Notes under the pieces: generated by a model
Told to the model about the DNA's origin: nothing
What the model saw: the letters and a program-made list of their open reading frames with translations, nothing else
The model's database searches: none
Part shown: in pieces, positions 34,553 to 45,100 of the stretch
Position numbering within the stretch: the first letter of the stretch is position 1
How the letters are laid out: each line of letters begins with the position of its first letter
Assembly (NCBI GenBank): GCA_019916065.1
Contig: CM034238.1
Span: forward strand, 24,729,246-24,793,245
Length of the DNA: 64,000 bases
Origin: Vitellaria paradoxa
Lineage: Eukaryota > Streptophyta > Magnoliopsida > Ericales > Sapotaceae
Direction of reading: 5' to 3'
Translations under genes and position numbers: made by a program

Positions 34553-36157
34553 TACTTGCTCGATTCCAATGTATTCAATATTGGCTCGACCCCAAGTGCA
34601 AGGTGTATATTGAAGCACAATAACCGGTGAGCACCAGATTGTGTCCACAGAGAGCCTTAAGCAAAAATCAATGAACAAACAATTTTTTTTTTTTTTGGAA
34701 AAGTCGTAGACAACATGTAACCTCACAATAAATGGTAGAGATTAAATTGGTTTTTAGAAATGGTGGATTGAACAAAATTTTATAGAAAACAAATTAAAGA
34801 AAGTCTTGGATCCAAAACAAGCTCATAGTGATTTACGTAAAATTACAAGGGATCAATTATTCAATCTACACCTCAGAAAGGGTAGATCAAGAGATAAATC
34901 TTATATAAACCAATTTAGAACAATCTAAATCTAATTTGAGAAAGAATTTAAGGATGAAATCTGATTAAGAATTCAAATTGAACACCTTATATGAATAATC
35001 TATAGATTTTACATATGAATTTTAAAATTAGCAATCACCATACAAATTCAATAAAGATTGATAATTCTAAGTAGAAATCCATAGGCAAAAACCATAAACC
35101 ATACAAATTCAGAATTCAATTGAAATCTCAACCAAAATTAAAAATAGATTCAAATCAAACATAGATTGATCCTTAAACATATGAAATTCAACATGAACCT
35201 CATTACCTTGGAATTTATATAATCAACTACAAGACTTGCCTTGAATCCAAGAATAAGATCTACTCACACATAATGAAAGTGGAAAACAATGGAAAATGAA
35301 TCAATTCTATTCATAAAATAGAAATTCTGATACAAGAATTCAATGAAATGAAGATTGATCCATTTTCTCTCTCTAAAACTCTCTCTCTCTCTCTAAAGGA
35401 AATTTGAAACTAAAAAAATGTACGTAAGTATATTCTCCAAACGACCTCACTCGTATATATATAATATAATATAAGAAAGTACTCAATTGCCCCTTTTCCA
35501 AAAGCTGAATTACAGAATTCTTGTACGCAGATTGGTTTGAACAAATGTTCGAACAAGATAATGGTTCAAACAAATATTCGAACCAGTTTCCAGGACTTAG
35601 TCAATTTTGTTCCAATTGGACCTTGTATGGCTTCTGTTGATCGAACTAACGTTAGAACAAGGGCTGGTTCGAACCAAAATTCCATACTTAGAATTTTTTT
35701 CGACTCCAAATGTTGTTGCCCTTCTATTGATCAAACAAAGGTTCAAACCAGATGTGGTTCGGACAAGGGTTCGAACAACTTTTTTTTAGTTAATTTCTTC
35801 ACATTTTGGTCTGTACCAGCTTCTGTTGTTCCAACCATGGTTCGAACAATTTGTGGTTCGAACAAGGGTTCAAACCACTTTCTCCACACTTAGCCAATTT
35901 TGCTGCTATTTCATCTATTGTGCCTTCTGTGGTTAGAACAAGGACTTGAACAGACCGTGGTTCGAACAAGTGTTCGAACCACTTTCTTGATTTCCTCCAT
36001 TTTGGTCCAAATTCTATTATTTTCGTCCCAAACACCTATAATTCACAAGAAATTCTCATTAATGCATTTAAACACATTTTCTCACCTTTTTAGAATATAA
36101 ATCTACCCAACAACCCACAAATTAAGATTTATGATTGTACTTCTCATAGTACAATCA
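34553..36157 (-). repeat. 5' LTR of Athila-like element no. 1
   Basis: It matches 20,982-22,570 along its length, with scattered substitutions and small indels. Begins TGATTGTACTATGAGAAG on the minus strand, carries the motif array (35,985-35,531), TATA region (about 35,470-35,455), and ends GAGCAAGTA, with the final CA changed to TA. Confidence 0.9.
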
Positions 36158-36168
36158 CTTTTGGAGAA
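36158..36168. repeat. 11-bp target duplication, right copy
   Basis: CTTTTGGAGAA, identical to 20,971-20,981, starts directly after the LTR end at 36,157. Confidence 0.8.
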
Positions 36169-36590
36169 CACCGGCATCATCTAAACTTTCATTAAACTAT
36201 CAGATTGCCCAGTAGGCTCTATGTTCCATCTCAATAAGTAGGTGCCAAGCCTTACCAAAGACAATTCGGTAGGGAGACATACCCAAAATGGTCTTATACG
36301 CCTTCCGATATGCCCATAAAGCATTAATGAGATGTAAAGACCAATTCTTGCGTGTGGGGTTTACAGTCTTCTCAAGTATGCCCTTAATCTTTCTATTCGC
36401 CAACTTTACTTAGCCATTATTCTGTCAGTGGTATGAGGTACCTACCTTATGTGTCACATCATAATTACACAACAAGACAGCAACGGGCCTGTCGCAAAAA
36501 TGCTTGCCTCCATCAATAATGATGGCCTGAGGCATCCCAAAGCGTGAGAAGATATATATTCTTTTAAGAACTTGACCACCATGTTTAAAA
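36169..36590 (-). pseudogene. Integrase core of Athila-like element no. 2 (proximal half)
   Basis: Minus-strand fragments read SRFGMPQAIIIDGGKHFCDR (the DNG/DRG motif is IIDGGKH, keeping Asp), [20 protein letters not shown] (the Glu of the triad is Lys in VKLANRK) and [20 protein letters not shown], then EHRAYWAI. It is cut at 36,168 by element no. 1 and resumes at 20,970. Upstream it stops abruptly near 36,590. Confidence 0.75.
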
Positions 36591-37044
36591 ACACGATATT
36601 CGATTCTATCTTCTTCTCTTCCATTACATTCCTAAGTTAAAACCAAGATAGATTTAGCCTGCTTACCAAAAAAAAAAAAAAGATAGATTTAGCCTAGCAT
36701 ATTTAAACAGTAAGAAAAACTATACGAACAATAATAAACATCCATTCGAACTTTTTAAGATGAAATGAAATCAAAACCAAATACGTGCAAGAGTTGTGAA
36801 ACAAATATAAAGAATAAACGAAAAAAGAAAACTTGAAACGAAAAACTTTTAATTGAAAATATTGAAGAACAAGTCACTTACATGTAAAGGAAAAGCGAAA
36901 TCCTCTTATAAAAGCATAGTGTAAATCTTTAAAAAAAACTCAAAGAAAACTCTTAAGAAAATAACCCTCGAACTCCCTAAACGGCTGTATAAGTTTCCTA
37001 TATATATTAGAGATGAAAAACCCTAAAAACGTAATTTATCCATG
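36591..37044 (-). other. Unaligned stretch between integrase and 5' LTR of element no. 2
   Basis: AT-rich; on the minus strand a TATATATAGGAAAC box (about 36,998-37,012) is followed by A-rich leader-like sequence. It may be a divergent R-U5 part of the 5' LTR or foreign DNA at the deletion joint. It contains the micro-insertion listed separately. Confidence 0.4.
36645..36695. mobile_element. Micro-retroposon scar: GCTTACC plus poly-A
   Basis: AAGATAGATTTAGCCT (36,645-36,660) is repeated at 36,680-36,695. Between the copies stands only GCTTACC followed by twelve A. A 16-bp duplication around a poly-A tract is what target-primed reverse transcription by a LINE leaves, here with almost no body. 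Confidence 0.65.
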
Positions 37045-37808
37045 CAATCAACCCTCTGTGGTCTAGACCACCCGTGGGGGTGTCTAAATCACGGTGTCCT
37101 TCATCTTCACTTCGTGTTTTGCTTTTGACAACTTTCTATCCTCAAATTCCAATGCAATTTTGACCTTAAAAACGATGGAATCAAGCTTTGGCTAAAACAC
37201 AAAAGTTGTAGCCCTTTAAGTTTTCTTTCCAACCCAAAAAGAGTCAGGTCAATTGGAGTTGTGAGCAGAAAGTTATGGTTAAAAAACTGACAAGTTGTCA
37301 AGCTGGAACTTCAACTACACACTACTTTAACTATCTTGAACTTCGGACCATTTTCTTCTTCTCAACAGCCATGGTAACTGATTCTATTCCTTGGAATGGC
37401 TCTTGGGACATTGAGGAAGTCTTGAAAGTCATTGGACATGTCGGCATTTTTTTCTTCAAGTTGTTTTCTCCATGTGTGCCAAGTGTTCAGCAAAATGCCC
37501 CAAAAGGACACCGAACCCTATTCTTGCACTTCCTAACTTCGGCTTGCTTTGGCTCCTCCTCACTTGCACTCTTAGTGTTATTTCAAGCTAAAACACCAAA
37601 TTATATTACCTGAAACACACAAACAACAAGAATGCATGGAAATGAGATAATTAAACTATAAAACACCAAATTATATTGCCTGAAACACACAAACAACAAG
37701 AATGCATGGAAATGAGATAATTAAACTAACACCTTACCAATAACAAGAAAAATTGCATAATTAGCATGCTCAATAGATATAGAATTGTGCAATAATGCAT
37801 ACTAATCA
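37045..37808 (-). repeat. 5' LTR of Athila-like element no. 2 with 70-bp tandem duplication
   Basis: Homologous to 17,765-18,425. Inside it a 70-bp unit at 37,591-37,660 is repeated at 37,661-37,730 with one visible difference; the other LTR has one copy. Confidence 0.75.
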
Positions 37809-37813
37809 GTGGC

Positions 37814-38008
37814 TGAGGCGAAATAGAGGCCAGGCGATTGACACACTCCATGATGGCTTGCAAAGTTGTAGCCATGCCCGCAAACTGTCTCTCCATTACA
37901 GTAATCTTGTCGTCTCCTTAATTCTGGTTCTCCATTAACGAAGTTAATTGGCTTTGGTGAGTCTGTATGCCGAATCTGGTTCGGACCATGAAAATCGAAA
38001 TGAACTTC
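37814..38008 (-). pseudogene. gag start of the Tat-type element
   Basis: The minus strand reads MGIEVHFDFHGPNQIRHTDS and ELRRRQDYCNGETVCGHGYN just after the primer-binding region. The frame runs into the GTGGC target site at 37,809 and continues at 17,440. Confidence 0.55.
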
Positions 38009-38031
38009 AATTCCCATAGACGGCACTAACT
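38009..38031 (-). other. Primer-binding region of the Tat-type element
   Basis: Directly after the 5' LTR end the minus strand reads GTTAGTGCCGTCTATGGGAA. This resembles the GGCGCCGTCTGTGGGAA sequence commonly found after the 5' LTR of plant Tat-type elements, with a few changes. Confidence 0.6.
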
Positions 38032-38586
38032 GATGATGATGAAAATTTGTGCCTTTTATCCAAACCTTGATTTGGGAACCTGCAGTTCATCAATATCGGT
38101 GTGGTGCCTACTAAAAACTCTATGATGCTTAAGTCAATAACAATGCTAAGGAATTAATTTGACAAAGTAACAGTATGGTAAAAATTGTGTACCTGACTCT
38201 CGAAACCATCCTCCATTTATAGACCGTTATGGTAAAATTCCAATTGGGCCCAAATTGGAATCCTTTCCTAATTTATCGGCATTTTGTTATTTTGGATAAG
38301 GAAATCATCATATTCGCATCAATCAATTAATTTTTACCCAATTCTGTATAAACTTGTTCCAGCTATTTTGGCAAAGATCACAGAATTGTGATTATCGAAT
38401 TCCTCTATTTCCGTCCTCATACTCGACTTAGCACTCAACCAGTCTGTCGCCCAAATTAAGGAACTCGACCCAAGCTTGTCCAACCTCCATAGCTTGAAAG
38501 GTCGGCTAGCCCCCTTCCAAGACTCCCCTGATGTCATTAAGGGATCTTTATGTCATTTCAAACAAGTGCAAAAATCCCCCTTATCA
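38032..38586 (-). repeat. 5' LTR of the Tat-type element
   Basis: 555 bp matching 8,018-8,569. On the minus strand it starts TGATAAGGGGG and ends ATCATCATCA. Followed on the right by ATATATATA, as on the left flank. Confidence 0.85.
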
Positions 38587-39413
38587 ATATATATAAAGGA
38601 AATGGTGAATTACGCCTACTTGTTGTCAACATTTGTGTAATTACATTTTTTATCTTTCAACATTTAAAAATTATATTTACCTTCTTTATTTTGAAAAGTC
38701 ATTAACATTCATTCTCTTTCTCTTAATTAAACATTAATTTTTAACAAAACAAGGTCCAATCAACTAAAATTTCAAGTGATTTTCCTATATTACCGTCACC
38801 AACATATTAATTTTCTTTTTTTTTTTTCCTCTCTAATTCTCTCTATTTGCCTCATCAATAGTGCTTCGAACAACATTAGCATTCAACCAAATCAAAGAGT
38901 CGTCTCGACTTCTAACCTGAAGCATTTGCCACTTTTCTCTCCATCATGGCCAGCGACGTAGGTTCTACAACCAACGAACGGTCGACACTTCTCATGAATT
39001 CGTTGAACAAGAAATACATATATCAAATTTTGCCGCTTTTTCAATTCTACAAACAATCAATGTAAAACCCTAAAACCCCCAAATATACATCACATTAAAG
39101 AATATACAAATGAAAGAAGAGTTTAGGGTCATCATATTGGGCTTTTGGACATGAAGGAGATGTAGTCAATTTGCCTAAAGTTGCCACCGTCTCCCGCCTT
39201 TAACTTGATTGCCTGGAAAAGGAACCCTGTCACTGAGGAATGGGACATACACCGTATCTTTGTGTGCGCTGTCTATGTAAAACATGTAAATTAGTTCTCT
39301 ATTTGTTGATTTTGGATTTGTATATATATGTATATGAAATTATGAAACTTAACTACAACGAACACAAAGAGTAAGATAAATCTTTGGGTCCAATTTCAGA
39401 TACCAACCCAAAC
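38587..39413. other. Intergenic DNA, no gene seen
   Basis: AT-rich with a less AT-rich patch at about 39,120-39,290 that has no long frame and no motif I recognise. Confidence 0.4.
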
Positions 39414-39462
39414 AAATTTCACTATAAATCAATTACCAAAAAAAAAAATTTCACTATAAATC
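39414..39462. mobile_element. Second micro-retroposon scar: AATTACC plus poly-A
   Basis: AAATTTCACTATAAATC (39,414-39,430) recurs at 39,446-39,462. The insert between them is AATTACC and eight A. The body ends in the same TTACC-A(n) as the scar at 36,645, suggesting the same source family. Confidence 0.65.
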
Positions 39463-39850
39463 TTGGTTATAAGAATTGAACCTGAGCACTTTACGACGTC
39501 ACATACGTATTTGTTCAATCTCTTACACAAGTCCTCGATACACCAGGACTAAGTAAAAGTATTTTTCGATTCTTTAGAAAAATTGTCATAAAATTCTTTA
39601 AGACTTACAAAATTTAACTAAGTAAAGAAGGAGAGAGACAATTAAGCTCACAAGAAATAACTCTCTTTAGACTCTACAATATGCTGTCTTTGTATATTTT
39701 ACAGTAACTGTAGATGTATATTCATAGAATAGACCAAATTTATTTAATTTCAAAATTGAAGATTAGAAATTTCCAGTTCAATCACTCATCATTATCCAAT
39801 TTCAACATTCAATATTCAATATAATTCTCGTTAACAAAATTCAAAATTTA

Positions 39851-40184
39851 AGGGCTCATTTGGTTTGTTTTTTTATTTTTTATTTTTTGTTTTTTTTTTT
39901 ATTTTCTGTTTTGAATTCATTTTTCATTTTGCACTTTTGAAAATAAAAAAAAAATAAGTTAAAACTAATTTGTTCACTTGTGTTTTCAAATTTTATTTTC
40001 GAAAATCAAAAATAACTTTACACATGAAATAAAAAATGAAAAAAAAAAAGTCGTTTTGAGAATTTTTAATAAAAATTGAGAAAAATCTCAAAATACAGAA
40101 AATAAAATATTTTCTGTTTCCTCATTTTGAGAGTTTTAACACATAAAATAAAAATAAAACAGAAAAATAAGTCAAATGCCACCT
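39851..40184. mobile_element. AT-rich MITE, family copy 1
   Basis: The ends are inverted relatives: left GGGCTCATTTGGTTTG, right (reverse complement) AGGTGGCATTTGACTT. The interior has T-rich TTTTATTTTCTGTTTTGAA-type sequence and its complement A-rich half. Flanks AAAATTTA/AAAATTTT suggest a target duplication but are not exact. Related copies lie at 48,191-48,516 and at the borders of 42,116-46,830. Confidence 0.5.
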
Positions 40185-40978
40185 AAAATTTTCATTTCTA
40201 TCATGCATCGTCAACCAATTTCAACATTCTAAGATTCAATAATTAATTTTTTTCATTCTTAAATTTCACGATTCAATATTAAATATTTCCAACACAATCA
40301 TCTATATCCATACCAAATTCCAAGTTACAATGCAATATTCAACCAAAATCAATAATTTCAATCAAACTTAATAAATAAATTAAACAAATTAATTTAAACT
40401 TAATAAACAAATTAATACAATCAAAAAATTCTTAAATTCAAAATAAATAAATAAATATTAAAAATTATACCAGCTGCTTTATCTCCACCCCTCCTATCCC
40501 TTGCCAGTACCATTTGCACCCCTTTCCTGTCATAGCAACTCTAGCCCCCTCGCCCACCAGAAACAAACCTGAAATTACAACCCCCAAATTCATCCAAATT
40601 AAGAGAGACCCCAAATTCACAATGTCTTCACTACCCACCTTTACTACTTCACCCAAATCAAAACCCTCACTCAGTACCCAATTTCCCAAAATCACAAATT
40701 CTATTACGACCACCAACCAGAAATTAGAAGAGAAAAAAAATTACATGCCAGTGCAGTGAGAAAGAGACTCAGAGATAGACAGCAAGGAGAGTGAGTGTGT
40801 CCGTGGCCCTCCAATCGGTGTGCGCTGAGATGAGATAAAAAGTGAGATAAAGACAGTAAAGCATAGAGAGTATGACTCTATTAGACAACTTGAGAACAAC
40901 ATAGGCATTTTAAGTGTTTTACTAAAATATGAGGAAAATCGTTTAAGGAATAAACGGCTTCACTTAAAGTTAGAATAG
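40185..40978. other. Intergenic DNA; short open frames at 40,465-40,759 not supported
   Basis: After an AT-rich part comes a block of more even composition (about 40,470-40,870) open on both strands for about 80 codons. Neither translation looks like a known protein. It could be an exon fragment or a repeat. Confidence 0.35.
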
Positions 40979-40988
40979 TTTGTTATGT

Positions 40989-41255
40989 GCCCCTTAGGGG
41001 ATGGTCGAGTGGGGGTTCAGGAGTATCTGAGGGCTTAGGTCACGTGAGATTCCAAGTTCGACCCTCCTTCGGGAAGGGCAGGTTACCGTTTCAGCGGGTT
41101 TTTAACAGTCTTTTTGGTCGAGTCGGTCAGTCAGGGCTTGTCTAGACTGATTTACTCTTCGGGCCCTTTGCCGGCTAGGGTTTGGAGCGTGCTTCACCCT
41201 GTGAGCACCCCAGTATGGAATAGCGGCTGCGGACTACCACATACCTGAAGAATAA
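40989..41255 (+). mobile_element. Complete tRNA-derived SINE
   Basis: A 267-bp element is flanked by exact TTTGTTATGT duplications (40,979-40,988 and 41,256-41,265). The head contains a Pol III A box (TGGTCGAGTGG, 41,002-41,012) and a B box (AAGTTCGACCCT, about 41,054-41,065) about 50 bp apart, as in a tRNA. The body continues through GGGCCCTTTGCCGGCTAGGG to CTGAAGAATAA. It needs a LINE reverse transcriptase to move. The sharp duplication indicates a fairly recent insertion. Confidence 0.85.
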
Positions 41256-41265
41256 TTTGTTATGT

Positions 41266-42115
41266 AAATAATAATCACCCAAGCTCAACAATTTAGGCTT
41301 GAATATCAATTAAATCATGCAATAAATAGGAAATCAACACCCATAGAATTTCTACCTACCCAAGATTTGAAGAAAAACAAGAAAAGGAAAAAGATCACTA
41401 TATGGGGCTCCAAACGTTGGAAGCTTGAATCTTCCTCCAGAGTCGCAATCACTATGTCAGTAGCACCACTGCGATTTGCTCGTAATAACGAACAAAATCC
41501 CTTTGCTCCTACCCCCACTCTAAAATCTTTCTTCTCTCCCTTCGTCTACGCTGTGCTTGGAGTCAAAATGAGTTATTTTTAGAGTCAAAAGTACATGGAT
41601 TTTGAGTGAGTTCTACAGTATGGAGGTTTTTATCCAAAATCATACTTGGAAAATTTGTGATGGTTTATGGGTTGTTCTAGTACATTTTTTAATTATCTCC
41701 GAAATCATAAGTACATGTTTTGTTTCAATTTTTTATCAACGCCAATTTGAAAGTTTTAGAATTCTCATTAATTCATAAAATTTTATTAAAATTCAAATTT
41801 GACTTCTCGTAACAAAACTTATTACTCATTTTGTGTTGCTGAGGCTAGAGATTTTTTTTCTTTTTAGCGATTTGAATTTGAGCTGCTTTTGAGTAATCAA
41901 AAAATTTTTTTAGCCTGCAAATGCAGTATTTGCTTAAGAAATAAACAAGAATATTATGCGCATATACATTAATAAACACCTCAAAATCTATTATAAAAAA
42001 AACTTCTAAGTATAATTCATTATTTTTAAACTCATGTTCTTAAATATCTCAAAATTCATATCACTTAAACACATCAGAGAAGTCATACTTCAAAACTTTC
42101 AAGCACAACTTTAAG
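41266..42115. other. Intergenic DNA with an unassigned open patch at 41,367-41,582
   Basis: Mostly AT-rich. The patch around 41,400-41,570 is of even composition and open for 71 codons on the plus strand, but the translation has no feature I can recognise. Confidence 0.35.
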
Positions 42116-45100
42116 GCCTCATTTATCAAAACTGTCAATTTTTAGTTTTTTCTTTTCTTTAGTTTTTATGTTCAATTTTTAATTTTTGTATTCAATTTTT
42201 ATTTTTAGTTTTCATTTTAATAGTAAGAAAAACAAACTCAAAAGCACGTTTGGTAACGATTGTTGTTAGTTAGTAGTATAATTGTAAATTAATTAAATTC
42301 AATAAATTTAATTATTTTACTTATATTATTTGTTAAAAATAATACAATTCAATAACAATAAAATAAATTAAACAAAATCTATTATATTATTTTTAAAATC
42401 AATTTAATAAAATATATTTCATTTCAATTAAAATAATTATTTAATTAACTTAAATTAATTAGATTTAATTAATTAAATTAAATTAAATTATTTTAATTAT
42501 ATTTTTTATTAAAAATAATTTGATTCAATAAATAAAATATATTAAATACAATTTAATTATATTATTTATTAAAAATAATTTAATAAAATATTTTTATATT
42601 AATTTAATTGCCTAAATTTAGTTATAATCAATTTAATTTAGCTAATTATTATTTAAATTATATATGAAATATAATTATATTTTTTATAAAATTATTTTTA
42701 ATAAAAAATATAATTAAGATAATTTAATTGTAAATTATTTTAATTTAAGTTGATTAAAATTATTTTATTTATTGAATTAAATCATTTTTAATAAAAATAT
42801 AATTAAAATAATTAAATCTAATTAATTAATCTAATTTACATTAAAAATAATTTGTCGCGACAGGATTCGTGCACTGGGCTGAGTGGAGTGCAAGTCTTTT
42901 GTCTTTATTACAAGCGGTGCATCTGAGATCACCAAAAATATTTGAAAATGATTTTATGTTTTCAAATAGGGTTAAGGGTCATAAATCGAGGAGTCGCCAC
43001 TTGATACTTACTGAAATGAGTGTATCAAAAAATCCAAATTTATCTCTTTAAAATATTATTTTTCTGTTTATTTTAAAAAATGTGATTTTTAAAAGGGCCC
43101 CTTTTTAGTGACTCCAATTTGATCTATATAATCAAAGATACTAGACTCAGGGGTTCGGTTACGTTCAAAAACCGATACGCTTGTATTACCTTAAGGATTA
43201 GTAGAATCCCTTTCCAATCCTTATAATTATAATCTCACCAAATAATATCTATTTCATCGATGTCATAACATACTCTTAATGCATATGATGGATGGAATGT
43301 GAGAAAGCTATGCCTGATCGGGCTACCTACGTATCTTGATGGAGAATCAAACCAATAACAATTCGTGTGTAAATGTAGTGATATGTTTGCCTATTTGGCA
43401 ATAATGTTTTCTATGGGGTTCTATATGTAAGGTAGACTCTAAATGCAAATTTAAAGACTAATCTTCTAGTAAAATTCCATACATGATCTGGCTTCTATTG
43501 AAAACTGTATTTATAAAGATTAGTTGATACGATATTTTTGATGCAATGCTTTGGAGGTCTAAATGACCAAGATAATGACAATAATAGTAGTGATCAGACC
43601 CAGGCTGTGTGCCCCAAGCTACCTATGTACCCTGAAAAGGGATTAGGTCGTCGTAGTTCAAACCTAATGTGGTCCAAACTACTTGCATGCTTGAAAGATG
43701 AGGGACTAGTCCGAGTCAAAGTATCAATTTGGAAATTAGTACTTAGCACATAACTTCTAAGGAATCAAGTCAAATGATGAATCAATCTTCGCACATGATC
43801 ACAGGAGAAGAGCTTCGATCTAATATAGAGTTTTAATCTTAGAATGTGCTTTAGTTTTGGGAGGATATAGTGCTTAGCTCTTAATCCGCAAGCAAGCCTT
43901 ACTCACTCTAGTTTATCCTGATAAAGAGCTTGCTCCCAAGCTTAGCTTTAATCAGGTGTGGTTTTGACAAAGGAGCTTCGCTTTATAGTCTGGAAAGGAG
44001 CCTCGCTCTATCTGGGTTTGATTAGGAGTGAGGTCAAGACAGTGCTTAGCATATGATTTCGGGGAAAATAGTCTTGCTCAAACCAAAAGGGCTTCACTCT
44101 TAGGATACCCTTTTGTGCAGAAAAGGATTTAGTGCTTCACATTTAGTCCTGGGATAAGCCTCACTTAAATTGATCCGGTAAGGAGCTTTGCTTCTGAGCT
44201 TTACTCTATGTAGTCTAGTATGGTAAGGAGCTTTGCTCCCGAGCCTACCTCTAGGTTTAGTCAAGTCTATGTAGTATGGATCAGAGATGTGATGCCATGC
44301 AAATGCTCACGTATAATGACAATTCTTATCAAAATATTGATACAATTGTAGGATATATTTCACAAATATTTCTACAAGAGAAATAGATTTAGATATTAAT
44401 AACTTTAAAATCTTTAAACAATCCTAAGCTACTTCCATTCTGTGGAGTGTTACTCACTCAAGTAAATACTCTGGATTGATAAACAATTAATTTCTAAAAG
44501 TATTTCCACCCTCGTGAGTGTGTGTTTACATGCGTCCTTGTGTTCTATCATTTTTAGCATCATTTGAACATGGCAACTATCGGAACTTAAGCATAACATT
44601 ACATGTAAATATGCATCATAACATGGTAGTATGTTGTGAAGAATTTTCTAATGTTGCCCTAGGTTTATTCAGTCAATATCATACATCAGGCAGAACCCGG
44701 ACTTGAGTTGTGAACTAGATACCTTTCATTGACAAAATAATTTCTATTTTATTATTAAAAATATTTTTCATCTTAAAAACATTGACATACTAATTATAAC
44801 ACTTAAACAAACAAAATAAAAGATATAAAAGTTTTAGAGAGAAAATAATGTCGAATGTGGAACTTTAGAAAGAGAAAGCCTAGAATTCTTTCAAAAACCT
44901 TGACAATATATCTTAGTGGCCGGGTTTAGGGAAGAAGAAAAGGGAGAGGCTGGTGGGATGGAAATGGGAAGAGGGGAAGGTCTCCTTATATTGGAAATTT
45001 TGAGCGAACAAAAGTTTTGCATGTTTAAATGGGTGAAAAATATTGCACAACCTAACAAGTTTGCTTGATAAAGCATGCAAAAATCTTTACCAAGCCTATT

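Larger units (their letters stand above)
20982..36157 (-). mobile_element. Athila-like retrotransposon no. 1 (innermost LTR element)
   Basis: A 15.2 kb element with LTRs of 1,589 and 1,605 bp, inserted in the integrase of element no. 2. Reading right to left: 5' LTR, primer-binding site in the form of a whole tRNA-Asp, gag, protease (preceded by a hAT insertion), RT, RNase H, integrase, accessory ORF with its own promoter-like region, purine tract, 3' LTR. A tRNA-Asp primer, the FMDD reverse transcriptase and an extra ORF after pol all fit Athila. Without the hAT insertion it is 13.3 kb. LTRs differ at many positions and every large ORF has breaks, so the insertion is old. Confidence 0.9.
17441..37808 (-). 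mobile_element. Athila-like retrotransposon no. 2, internally deleted, host of a nested copy
   Basis: This element sits in the Tat gag with a GTGGC duplication. Reading right to left: 5' LTR (recognisable from about 37,808 to 37,045), an unaligned stretch, then directly integrase (36,590-36,169), the nested element (36,157-20,982), integrase C-terminal part, a long post-pol region, a purine tract and the 3' LTR (18,425-17,441). Primer-binding site, gag, protease and RT are absent, so it is a deletion derivative. Athila placement rests on the integrase sequence and the long G-run-containing post-pol region. Confidence 0.75.
8018..38586 (-). mobile_element. Tat-type Ty3/gypsy retrotransposon, split by nested insertions
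   Basis: The element runs right to left: 5' LTR at 38,032-38,586, primer-binding region just left of it, gag (interrupted at 17,441-37,808 by another retrotransposon), protease, RT, RNase H, a second RNase H, integrase, a tandem array, an antisense accessory gene, a purine-rich tract and the 3' LTR at 8,018-8,569. Both outer flanks are ATATA, consistent with a 5-bp duplication, though the site is an AT microsatellite so this is weak by itself. A second RNase H and an antisense accessory ORF are known marks of the Tat lineages. Removing the nested DNA leaves about 10.2 kb, a normal size for this group. All ORFs are broken. Confidence 0.85.

Noticed and set aside
40465..40759. Small protein gene on either strand
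   Set aside because: Both strands are open by composition; no motif, no splice context and no recognisable homology.
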